Origin: Rothia amarae
Lineage (GTDB): Bacteria; Actinomycetota; Actinomycetes; Actinomycetales; Micrococcaceae
Assembly (NCBI RefSeq): GCF_014705945.2
Contig: NZ_CP061538.1
Coordinates: forward strand, 1,426,001 to 1,490,000
Reading direction: 5' to 3'
DNA: 64,000 bases
The notes below the pieces were generated by a model, which was not told where the DNA came from, made no database searches, and saw only the letters and a list, made by a program, of their open reading frames with translations. Shown here one piece after another: positions 26,876-34,654 of this stretch. Every line of letters starts with the position of its first letter. Positions within the stretch are counted from its first letter, which is position 1. The translations under genes were made by a program, and so were the position numbers.

Positions 26876-27456
26876 TAGAGACCTTGTGATTTCTGAAATT
26901 TTTGGTGGCCGCGATGGCGGATGAGGCGCAAAGGAACAATTTCGTAGCGCGGATTATAGATTCGAGCCGGCATTGGTGAAACGGTAAGCATACCACTACA
27001 CCGAATGTAGGTACCCGCCACGATACCGGGCACATCTTTTTGTCCGTGCCAGATGAGAGTGACCCGCTCCCCTGGATTCAAAGGCGGATAGGTGGGATAC
27101 AACGGCGGTGGAGATTTCGGACGCGGCGTGTACACACGATATTGGGGAAACGCTACAGAAGCGTCCTGCTCCTCGTCGTTTCCTGCAGAATCCTGATCCT
27201 CGTCGTCATCGTCGTCGCTACCTGCACTGATATCGACGGGCTCCACATCATCATCAAGAACTTCAACGATAGGAATACCCGTCAACTGATGGGAGCTCGA
27301 CGGCGGAAGGGGTCGAGATTTTTCAACTTCAACCACTGCCTCATACCGCGGATTAGCACCTGACGCCGGAAGAGTCACCTGAATAACTCTCCCGGCAAGT
27401 CTCGCACGAAATCGCGAAGGATACTCGGTTAGTCGCTTAGGCGCTTGCTCTACCAT
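26875..27456 (-). CDS. OB-fold nucleic-acid-binding-like protein (Rv2694c-like)
   Basis: This 193-residue protein begins with an OB-like strand pattern (ARLAGRVIQVTLPASG) and resumes it after a long acidic, disordered insert (DDDDDEDQDSAGNDEEQD) with GERVTLIWHGQKDVPGI and IRCSGMLT. It resembles the small actinobacterial OB-fold proteins found next to DUF3710 and DUF3159. No membrane segment. Its start and stop both overlap neighbours as TAATG. Whether it binds nucleic acid is unproven; the acidic insert between the halves is unusual. Confidence 0.72.
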   Translation of the reverse strand: MVEQAPKRLTEYPSRFRARLAGRVIQVTLPASGANPRYEAVVEVEKSRPLPPSSSHQLTGIPIVEVLDDDVEPVDISAGSDDDDDEDQDSAGNDEEQDASVAFPQYRVYTPRPKSPPPLYPTYPPLNPGERVTLIWHGQKDVPGIVAGTYIRCSGMLTVSPMPARIYNPRYEIVPLRLIRHRGHQKFQKSQGL

Positions 27457-28274
27457 TAGCCGATTTCAGTGATTTCAGGGCCGCGGCGGGGTACCTGACG
27501 GCTCTTAGAAGACTCCGCGGCAGATTCCGTTTGCTGGTTTTGCTGATTGTTTTGCTGAGCTTCCACCACCGATTCAGGAACGGTCATGGGTAGAAGATCT
27601 CGCGGAGGGCGAGGATCATCGCCACGTACTACCACGATAGAGCGGAAAATTTCTTCCATCTCTGCCGCTGATTCGGGCTTCACCGCCGCTTCGCCGGAGA
27701 GAACACCTCGCAAGAACCAGCGGGGACCATCTACACCCACAAAGCGAGCGACGCGGAAGCCTTGGCGTCCATCAGCAGTCTTTGCGGGAAGCTTTGAAAT
27801 GAGCTGGCGTCCCAATGGACCATTGGAGTACTCCACCGTTCCGCCCTGCTGGCGCACAGAGTCAGCAATTTCTCGGGAGATATCCTCCCAGATGCCGCTT
27901 GACTTAGGGGCAGCAAAAGCTTGAACCTGCAGATTACCTTTACCCTTGGTGAGTGTGACAGCAACCATCTGCTGACTCTTCTGCTCCACGTCCAAGCGCA
28001 TACTGAGACCATCGCTCATCTTGACCTTCATGGAACCAAAGTCTAGGTAACCCTTGTCTGTATCTTGCTCGGAGCTATCCCAAGGACCATTAGAGCGGTC
28101 AAATTCGAAAGAAACGAGATTATCTTCGGACGACGGCGCGCCCGGACGGGACACCTCTTGTTCTTGCTTCGAAGCGCTCTGTGACTCTGGCACCGCAGAA
28201 TCATCTGGTGCGGTCGTAGCAGCTACGGAAGTTTCCTCCGCCTTAGCTTTTTTCTTTTTACCCAAACCAAACAC
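27456..28274 (-). CDS. DUF3710 domain protein
   Basis: The 272-residue protein has a Lys-rich start (FGLGKKKKAKAEE), a disordered stretch to about residue 60, and the DUF3710 fold with YLDFGSMKVKM, WEDISREIADSVR and RWFLRGVLSG. The C-terminus is Gln-rich. It is found throughout actinobacteria beside dut, with no known function. The GTG at 28274 follows AAGGATTC. It leads the coupled DUF3710-OB-DUF3159 set; dut lies about 95 bases upstream without a clear terminator. Confidence 0.88.
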   Translation of the reverse strand: MFGLGKKKKAKAEETSVAATTAPDDSAVPESQSASKQEQEVSRPGAPSSEDNLVSFEFDRSNGPWDSSEQDTDKGYLDFGSMKVKMSDGLSMRLDVEQKSQQMVAVTLTKGKGNLQVQAFAAPKSSGIWEDISREIADSVRQQGGTVEYSNGPLGRQLISKLPAKTADGRQGFRVARFVGVDGPRWFLRGVLSGEAAVKPESAAEMEEIFRSIVVVRGDDPRPPRDLLPMTVPESVVEAQQNNQQNQQTESAAESSKSRQVPRRGPEITEIG

Positions 28275-28370
28275 AGCGAATCCTTCTCATTCTGGGGTCT
28301 TCATCTATTTCACATGACTCGATATCTATTTTATTTTAGTCACGCGTACTCTTGAATTCTTAAGGGAGCT

Positions 28371-28814
28371 CTAGCGAACGCCGCTTGAACCAAAGCCGGT
28401 GGAACCACGCGCCGATATTTCCAACTCTTCTACCTGGCGGAAATTAGCGTGTTCATACTTCTGAATAACGAGTTGGGCAATACGATCCCCACGCTCGATA
28501 GAAAATGATTCTGAGCGGTCGGTGTTGAGAAGGCACACCATAATTTCGCCCCGGTAACCAGAATCGATCGTACCCGGCGCGTTCACTACGGTGATCCCGT
28601 GTTTGACCGCCAGTCCAGACCGGGGGTGAACCAGACCCACATACCCGGCAGGCAGAGCAATCGCAATTCCGGTTTTCACGAGTGCTCGCTGCCCCGGCTC
28701 CAAGACCAGCTTCTCTGTGGAACGAAGGTCCACTCCGGCGTCGCCGTCCTTGGCGTAACGAGGAATTTCTAGCTCAGTATCAAGTATCTGAATCTGCACA
28801 TCAATCGGTTTCAT
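28371..28814 (-). CDS. dut: Deoxyuridine 5'-triphosphate nucleotidohydrolase (dUTPase)
   Basis: Dut hydrolyses dUTP to dUMP and pyrophosphate, keeping uracil out of DNA and feeding thymidylate synthesis. The 147-residue trimeric-type enzyme shows all five motifs: [37 protein letters not shown] and the C-terminal STGFGSSG. The ATG at 28814 is chosen; a GTG one codon upstream is equally possible and neither has a clear ribosome-binding site. Mug nearby removes uracil that does enter DNA. Confidence 0.97.
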   Translation of the reverse strand: MKPIDVQIQILDTELEIPRYAKDGDAGVDLRSTEKLVLEPGQRALVKTGIAIALPAGYVGLVHPRSGLAVKHGITVVNAPGTIDSGYRGEIMVCLLNTDRSESFSIERGDRIAQLVIQKYEHANFRQVEELEISARGSTGFGSSGVR

Positions 28815-28943
28815 CACAGCTGTTACTGTACTAGAACTCTCTGAGCACTTCCCTGGGAAAACAGACTAGGATGGTAAAAGATTGTTATCTCAAAGAGGAA
28901 TCCGACGCTCTCCAAGAGAAATGAAAATTCAGAAAGGTGCCGC

Positions 28944-29408
28944 ATGCAGTATCAGGAAAGACTTTCCCCGGGCTTTGGAACGTGGATATTGATTGTCTGC
29001 GCAGGTGTGGCATCGTTTTTCGTGGGTGCGCCCATTTCAATCACCGTAGGTGTTATTGCCGCCATTGTAGTCACCATTCTTCTAGGACTCATTCTCTACC
29101 TGAGCTCCCCCGTCATCGAAATCACTCCCGAATTTGTTCGAGTAGGACGGGCACAAATTGAACGTGAATATGTAGGTCTTGCCGAAGGGTTCAGAGGGGA
29201 AGCTGCACGAATTGCAGCGGGGCCGCAGCTCGACGGGCGTGCGTTCATGTGTTTTCGCGGTTGGATTGATCCCAAAATCCGCATCGACATCACCGACCCA
29301 GCAGACCCTACTCCCTATTGGCTAGCTTCGACTCGGCATCCAGAAAAAATTGAAGAAATTCTCAACGCAGGAAAAGAGCTGGGCACCCCAGCTGAGACAG
29401 TGAGCTAA
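28944..29408 (+). CDS. DUF3093 membrane protein
   Basis: The 154-residue protein has two adjacent membrane helices (about residues 12-55) followed by a beta-rich cytosolic domain containing VRVGRAQIEREYVGLAEGF and YWLASTRHPEKI. This fits DUF3093 (Rv2698-like, from memory), which is always near dut in actinobacteria. Function unknown. AAAGG precedes the ATG. It diverges from dut across 129 bases and ends at a shared terminator with DUF4193. Confidence 0.87.
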   Translation: MQYQERLSPGFGTWILIVCAGVASFFVGAPISITVGVIAAIVVTILLGLILYLSSPVIEITPEFVRVGRAQIEREYVGLAEGFRGEAARIAAGPQLDGRAFMCFRGWIDPKIRIDITDPADPTPYWLASTRHPEKIEEILNAGKELGTPAETVS

Positions 29409-29436
29409 GGGCTTCGCCTCGTTCACTGATATAAAA

Positions 29437-29468
29437 AGGGAGGATGAATCAAATGATTCATCCTCCCT
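29437..29468. terminator. Bidirectional terminator between DUF3093 and DUF4193
   Basis: AGGGAGGATGAATC pairs perfectly with GATTCATCCTCCCT around a 4-nt loop, with T-rich sequence on the plus side and TTTTTATATC on the minus side. Confidence 0.88.
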
Positions 29469-29505
29469 CTTATACTGCTGGAGCCAGGTTCAGTTCAGCT
29501 GAAAT

Positions 29506-29805
29506 TTAGCCTTCGCACTCTACACAGAACTTGAGATTGCCCTCTTCGCGCGCAATCTGTGAACGGTGGCGAACCAAGAAGCAGGAGGCGCAGGTAAATT
29601 CGTCTTCCTGTGCAGGTAGAACAACAACGTTGAGTTCTTCATTAGAGAGGTCTGCACCGGGAAGCTCAAAACTTTCAGCAGCAGCGTTTTCATCCTCATC
29701 TACTGCACCGGACTGCATTTCAGAACGGTGTCCGTTGAGTTCCTCAATGGACTGGTTGTTATTGTCTTCATCTTGCTTGCGAGGTGCATCGTAATCGGTA
29801 GCCAA
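29506..29805 (-). CDS. DUF4193 zinc-ribbon protein
   Basis: This 99-residue acidic protein begins MATDYDAPRK, the diagnostic start of DUF4193, and ends with two metal-binding pairs, CASC and CVEC. The middle is rich in Glu and Asn. The start is TTG at 29805, since this is the only codon giving the conserved N-terminus. Family members occur across actinobacteria near dut and sigA; some are implicated as RNA-polymerase-associated small proteins, but I cannot confirm that here. Confidence 0.9.
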   Translation of the reverse strand: MATDYDAPRKQDEDNNNQSIEELNGHRSEMQSGAVDEDENAAAESFELPGADLSNEELNVVVLPAQEDEFTCASCFLVRHRSQIAREEGNLKFCVECEG

Positions 29806-30152
29806 AGTTAGCTCTCACGCTCCGTTTGTCAGCGGTGGGGTCTCTTGTATGATGCCCAGCCTAGGTCAAAAAATTCGTTGTCAGCGCCACGAGGGATCAT
29901 CTGCGATGTTCTTTTTTCGTTCGGTAACGCGTAGCATTTTCCACTATTAATTCTCATATGTCTAGTTCAGGCAGATAAATCAACTTCATACTCTGCCTTG
30001 CGAAGTAATTTTTTTTGGATCCTACAAGGGTCTTTTTTGCTGTTCTCTCTCGAAGATGAGTGAGTTTTCCTCTCAAAATCGGTTTATTTTTCCCATAGTT
30101 ATCGGTAAACAGGTAGTCTTTTCATGAATCCCTGTTTGAGTTGAGGAGAAGT
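29806..30152. other. Intergenic region between DUF4193 and sepH
   Basis: This divergent gap of about 350 bases holds the predicted plus-strand promoter at 29826-29853. It also holds AT-rich blocks near 30005-30110. No convincing coding frame or hairpin terminator is visible. Confidence 0.5.
29826..29853 (+). promoter_or_regulatory. Predicted sigma-A promoter on the sepH side
   Basis: TTGTCA (29826-29831) and TATGAT (29848-29853) are 16 bases apart, near consensus. A start near 29860 would give sepH a leader of about 290 nt, unusually long. It could instead make a separate small RNA. Confidence 0.42.
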
Positions 30153-31460
30153 ATGTCCGATTCGCACGCCATTGAGCTACGACTGGTCAAAATTCATGAC
30201 GATGGTGAACATCTTGTTCTTAAATCGTCAGACGGCACCGAATTCACGTTGCCCATTGACCAAAATCTGCGCACCAGCGTCGCTAAAGCTCGACGCCTTC
30301 AGCCAGCTCGTTCGCGCAGTGGCTCAGGCGCGTTTGGTCCCCGCGACATTCAGGCACGATTCCGCCAAGGCGCAACAGTAGAAGAAATCGTTGAAGAATC
30401 AGGGTGGGACGCCGAGCGTGTACGCCGCTACGAATGGCCTATTGTTGCTGAACGCGCGCATATTATTACTGCAGCTCGATCCGTCTTAATCTCCTCCATT
30501 GATTCCTCGCGCAATGGCGAGGGCAAAGCTGCCAACCTCGATGAGCATATTGCTCGTCAGGCTCAAAAATTTGGCTTCGATGAAAACTCTGCCGACTGGA
30601 ATACTTTCCAGCAAGAGTCTGGCTCTTGGACCATCTCTGTGGACTTCAATTTGCCCGATGCTGTAGCAAATGACTTGCCTCGCGGTGTCGTCTTTCCCGC
30701 ACGGTGGAACTATAACCCTGCAAATCAGGGGATCTATGCTTCTAACGAAAGTGCCTACTTCTTGATGGGGCGTGATGATTCTTCCGACGGGCCGCTCCCA
30801 GGAATCGGGCACCACGAGACTCACGCAGAGGAACCAGAATCAACGCCTGCAGTACAAAAACCGGCTCGATCGGTGGGCGCTTTGGCGCCTGCACTTACCG
30901 CTGAACAGATGGAATCTGTACGACGGGCAGAAAAGTCTGCGGGAAACATCGGTCAAAGTGGCACTCGTAACATTCACTCCGCTCGTGAGCGCAAGCTAAC
31001 TGATTTGCTGGAACGTGCACGCCGAGCATCACTGGAAAAGTCCGATTCGACTGTCGCATCTCAGACAACTGCAGAGCCCGTTGCACCGATGCCTTCTCCT
31101 GAAGTTCCCCAGGAGATGCCGCCCAGTGACTCTGCAAAATTTTCTCAGTCCGAGGAGAAATCGGCTCCAGTTAAAGAATCTTCTACTGAACAAGATTCAA
31201 AATCCAATGGGGATCAAACTGAATTCACTGTCCCGGTAGTTGTAGATACAAACGTCATCAGCGGTTATCAGCAGTATTCACCCCGGGAAAATCAGCAGGA
31301 GCAGCCTGGAGAAGATACATCCGCTACTGCGTCTGCGCCCAGCGCCCCCGAGTATGAGCAGAAGGCTTCTGAAGAACAGCAACCAGCCAAGCCTACCCGC
31401 CCCAAAAGGGCGTCAGTGCCGAGCTGGGACGACATTATTTTTGGAAACCAACGCAAGTAA
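30153..31460 (+). CDS. sepH: Septation protein SepH
   Basis: SepH is an actinobacterial cell-division protein that binds FtsZ and promotes its assembly. The 435-residue protein begins with the DUF3071 domain (residues 1 to about 200), including the helix-turn-helix-like VEEIVEESGWDAERVRRYEW and a second conserved block RWNYNPANQGIYASN. A long disordered middle rich in Ser, Glu and Pro follows. It ends with the conserved C-terminal peptide RASVPSWDDIIFG. The ATG at 30153 follows TTGAGGAGAA; the TTG four codons earlier is inside that site. Confidence 0.95.
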   Translation: MSDSHAIELRLVKIHDDGEHLVLKSSDGTEFTLPIDQNLRTSVAKARRLQPARSRSGSGAFGPRDIQARFRQGATVEEIVEESGWDAERVRRYEWPIVAERAHIITAARSVLISSIDSSRNGEGKAANLDEHIARQAQKFGFDENSADWNTFQQESGSWTISVDFNLPDAVANDLPRGVVFPARWNYNPANQGIYASNESAYFLMGRDDSSDGPLPGIGHHETHAEEPESTPAVQKPARSVGALAPALTAEQMESVRRAEKSAGNIGQSGTRNIHSARERKLTDLLERARRASLEKSDSTVASQTTAEPVAPMPSPEVPQEMPPSDSAKFSQSEEKSAPVKESSTEQDSKSNGDQTEFTVPVVVDTNVISGYQQYSPRENQQEQPGEDTSATASAPSAPEYEQKASEEQQPAKPTRPKRASVPSWDDIIFGNQRK

Positions 31461-31683
31461 GTTGATTGCATCGCCCTGAGATGTCCGCGCTGTCTGGAGT
31501 TCTTCATGAAACCAGGCAGCGTTTTACTCGTATCTGCAAACTTTAGATGGGTAAGATACTGTGAGAAGAAGTACCCTTTGATATTCCCCCATCAGGCGTA
31601 CTATATATTGTCAGGCTTGAATAAATCACTCGCAATCCAGGTCTGAAGTTCGCATCACACCGCAATAACTAGGGAATCATTTC

Positions 31684-32685
31684 ATGACGAAACCCCATCA
31701 GGACACATCCTCAGAGTTCGAGGACTTTTCCTCTGCTGACTCCCCCACAGAAAATCTGCCTATCCAAGAGGATTCAACTGAACAGTACTCCACCGATGAA
31801 CTGGCAGAGGGCTATGAATATGTGCACCCCGATGGTACTACCACCGGATCTCCCGTCGAAGAAGATGACTCGCTCTCTCATCAGCTATTTCTCAATGGAA
31901 CAGTAGTAGAAAAACGGTCCCTAGCAGACCGCCTTCAAGATCGTAAAGAGTCGCAAGCGCAGCAACGCGCTGAAAAAGAAGAACGGGAACGGCAAGAGCA
32001 GGCAGCGAAAATCGCTGCTGGTATCGCCGCAGTGCGTGCCTCACGAACTGACGAAGGTGTCGTAAGTTCCGTGGCCTCTGAAGAAGAAAAGCGCTCTCAC
32101 CGTGGGCTTTGGGTGCTTGGCGCCTCTGCTTTTCTCGTTCTACTAGGTGGAGGTTCTCTATTGGCGTTGGGAAGCATGAACAACGACCCGCAACCCATGG
32201 CTGTGCCTGCCGAATCTTCTAGCTCCGCGGCATCTTCTACCTCCGCAACTCCGAGTTCGGCAAAGCCCTCCGCCACGCAGACAGTTGCTGCCCCTGAAGT
32301 CAAATACGTAGAGCAAACTACTGTTCCCGTTGCACCGGGTCAGGTGGATTATGTAGAAGATCCGGCAACACAGGCTACCGAACCGTCAGTTCCTGCACCC
32401 GTCCAGACTCCAGTGGCACCTGTTGCTCCTCCAGTTACCGCAGCACCATCGGCAGCGACCGCCGAACAGCCTTCGGTGGAACCGACGACCGAAGATCCCA
32501 CTTCTGCTGCTCCTACGACTCCAGCTACGCAACCCCCAGCAACCCAAGCACCGGCACCGTCCGCTGCTCCTCAAACTGTTGCCCCAGTTCCTACAGTGGC
32601 TCCGGCATCGCCCAAGGGACAAACCGGTGCTCTACAGCAAACAAGCGCGGCAAATATACAACAGATGCCGGCACCCACTAACTAA
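31684..32685 (+). CDS. One-pass membrane protein with Pro/Ala/Thr-rich outer region, function unknown
   Basis: The 333-residue protein has an acidic cytosolic N-terminus, a charged predicted coiled coil (about residues 80-112), a single membrane helix at 141-164 (GLWVLGASAFLVLLGGGSLL) and about 165 residues outside that are mostly Pro, Ala, Thr, Ser and Val. There is no signal peptide, so it would be a type II protein. It follows sepH on the same strand after 220 bases, which raises a link with division or wall growth, but no domain supports this. Confidence 0.75.
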   Translation: MTKPHQDTSSEFEDFSSADSPTENLPIQEDSTEQYSTDELAEGYEYVHPDGTTTGSPVEEDDSLSHQLFLNGTVVEKRSLADRLQDRKESQAQQRAEKEERERQEQAAKIAAGIAAVRASRTDEGVVSSVASEEEKRSHRGLWVLGASAFLVLLGGGSLLALGSMNNDPQPMAVPAESSSSAASSTSATPSSAKPSATQTVAAPEVKYVEQTTVPVAPGQVDYVEDPATQATEPSVPAPVQTPVAPVAPPVTAAPSAATAEQPSVEPTTEDPTSAAPTTPATQPPATQAPAPSAAPQTVAPVPTVAPASPKGQTGALQQTSAANIQQMPAPTN

Positions 32686-32734
32686 CGGGCGAGCCCCCGA
32701 GCGATCTACAAAGTGGTAGAGGTAGCGTGATTAT

Positions 32735-33964
32735 CTACCTAGCGTTAAGTACACGCAGGGGAACAGCGGTTTCCTCACATGTGAGCGATCCGTGTTGCCC
32801 CACCATGTTTAGCGCATGCGGCTTGAAATGACGCATGTCATACAGTGCAATGGGTTCACGGCAGCTGATGAGCACATCACCAATACGATCCCGTGCCTGC
32901 TTGTTGAGATGAGGCCCAAAATAACCCTGCTCAAACAATTCTTCGCTGTCTAGAATCCAGGCTTTTGACCCCCATCGCTCTGCCCAACGCCGCATGGTCT
33001 CCATTTTGGCGGGCGCACTGGAATCTTTGAGGAGTAATTGCACCATCCGAGGCTCACCCGCTGTATGAGCCACATTCTCAAGCAACTCGGCATCTTCTGA
33101 ATAATCGATTCGGTTTTCAACGGCAATATCAACCATGCCGTGGTCAGCGGTCAGCAGAATGAGTACATGCGGGGGCACGCGTTCTGCTAGCCGTCGCATG
33201 GCGAGGTTCAGTTCTTCGAGCTGTTCAATCCATTCTTGCGATTGAACACCATAGCGGTGCCCTGCCTGGTCAATTTCACCCCAGTACATGTAAACCAGCG
33301 AGGGCTTACGAGCAGAGAGAATACTGCTTGCCATAGTGATCCGAGCTGTAGTCGATTGAGCGTGGATAAACCGTCCACCGCGAAGACCAGATAGGCTAAG
33401 CCCACTTTTCTCATACTTATTCAGGGATACCGTAGCAACATCGCAGTGGTTCTCAAAGCGCTCGAAGACCGTGGGATAGGGTTGCCATTCTTTGGGGTCT
33501 ACTCTTTTGTCCCAGCCAGAGAGCTGATTCATCACCGATTCGGTGCCGGGGTTATAGACCTCATATCCTGCAACGCCGTGATACCCGGGAGGTAGAGCGG
33601 TGCCAAAGCTCGTCAATGATGCCGCCGTGGTGGAGGGGTAAGCGGAGTGGAGCGGACCCAGGGAGCTTGTCTTTTTAAGGTAGGGAGCGTAGGAGCCATA
33701 GCGGTTGAGGAGGTGCTCTCCTAGCCCATCAACCATCACTACGCACACGCTACGATATTTTTTCGAATCAAATCCAGCGTGCGTAAGACGTTCTTCCAAG
33801 TTCAGTACGTCATGCCGCCCCTGCCCTAACCAGGGGTGGGGATCAGGCGTCAGCGATTGCCCGGCAACCAGCGTGCCTGCAGATTCAAAGAGATCTGCCA
33901 CATTATTTTCAAAGTAACGCGGGGGTTCTGGCAGCTCAACGCCGCAATAATCCTGCAATTTCAT
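32735..33964 (-). CDS. Alkaline-phosphatase-superfamily nucleotide pyrophosphatase/phosphodiesterase
   Basis: The 409-residue protein has the type I phosphodiesterase fold: metal-binding Asp in VVMVDGLGEHLLNRYG, the nucleophile Thr in AYPSTTAASLTSFGTA, EIDQAGHRYG and TADHGMVDI, and a late GQHGSLTCEE His. No signal peptide is visible. The ATG lies three bases after the DUF5998 stop, so the two are coupled. The same pair occurs in other actinobacteria. Substrate is unknown, though nucleotide or phosphodiester substrates are typical. Confidence 0.88.
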   Translation of the reverse strand: MKLQDYCGVELPEPPRYFENNVADLFESAGTLVAGQSLTPDPHPWLGQGRHDVLNLEERLTHAGFDSKKYRSVCVVMVDGLGEHLLNRYGSYAPYLKKTSSLGPLHSAYPSTTAASLTSFGTALPPGYHGVAGYEVYNPGTESVMNQLSGWDKRVDPKEWQPYPTVFERFENHCDVATVSLNKYEKSGLSLSGLRGGRFIHAQSTTARITMASSILSARKPSLVYMYWGEIDQAGHRYGVQSQEWIEQLEELNLAMRRLAERVPPHVLILLTADHGMVDIAVENRIDYSEDAELLENVAHTAGEPRMVQLLLKDSSAPAKMETMRRWAERWGSKAWILDSEELFEQGYFGPHLNKQARDRIGDVLISCREPIALYDMRHFKPHALNMVGQHGSLTCEETAVPLRVLNAR

Positions 33965-33967
33965 CGT

Positions 33968-34543
33968 TTAGAGTCCTAGCTGGCGGCGTCGAAGTTCTTT
34001 CGCAAAATCACGAGCACGGTGCACGGCTTCTATACCATCTGCCGGGCCGCTAACTCTCAGCACTACGTCCTCACTCGGTGCGACCCCGGTATATCCGTGA
34101 TCGGCGGTACAGGTTGGATCAGGACACTGTGCCGGTTGCACATCGAGACGCTGCCCGCCCGTCCACGAAATGGTTAGCGAAATTTCCGACGGATCAGTGG
34201 TCTGTTCAAACTGCTGGGGCTGTGGGTAGGAATAGCTCATACCCACAGAACGGAGGGCAGAGATTTGCACAGATTCCACGTTGACGTGCGCCATCACCGA
34301 CTCCCCTTCGTCATCTAACTGCTGATCATCCAGATGAGCGACCATCAGCAATTCTTCGGCGATAGCCAAAACGGTGATGTGGCGGTGGATTTCGGCATTA
34401 TCGATATGCGTTTCCAAATGCACCAAATGTGCCGAGGGTTCTAGTCCCAGCAGCCCATCATTGACGGCGCTCTTGACGAGTTCCGGATAAAAACCCAATC
34501 TGGAAATAGATTCTTCTAAATCCTGCATCACCGTATTCGCCAC
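33968..34543 (-). CDS. DUF5998 family protein
   Basis: The 191-residue cytosolic protein matches the actinobacterial DUF5998 family, with SRLGFYPELVKSAVNDGLLG, HLETHIDNAEIHRHITVLA and a beta-rich centre. A CPDPTCTADH segment holds two Cys and a His that might bind metal. The GTG at 34543 is the chosen start. It is the first gene of a pair with the phosphodiesterase. Function unknown. Confidence 0.83.
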   Translation of the reverse strand: MANTVMQDLEESISRLGFYPELVKSAVNDGLLGLEPSAHLVHLETHIDNAEIHRHITVLAIAEELLMVAHLDDQQLDDEGESVMAHVNVESVQISALRSVGMSYSYPQPQQFEQTTDPSEISLTISWTGGQRLDVQPAQCPDPTCTADHGYTGVAPSEDVVLRVSGPADGIEAVHRARDFAKELRRRQLGL

Positions 34544-34654
34544 TGTTCACTCGCTTTCGCCAAAAAATACTGAGGTTAACCAGTCTAATAGTTTCTGCTT
34601 CTCATCCTATAAACCAGCTTTAGAATCCGTCGCTTCTGCCATTTCTGTGAACGC

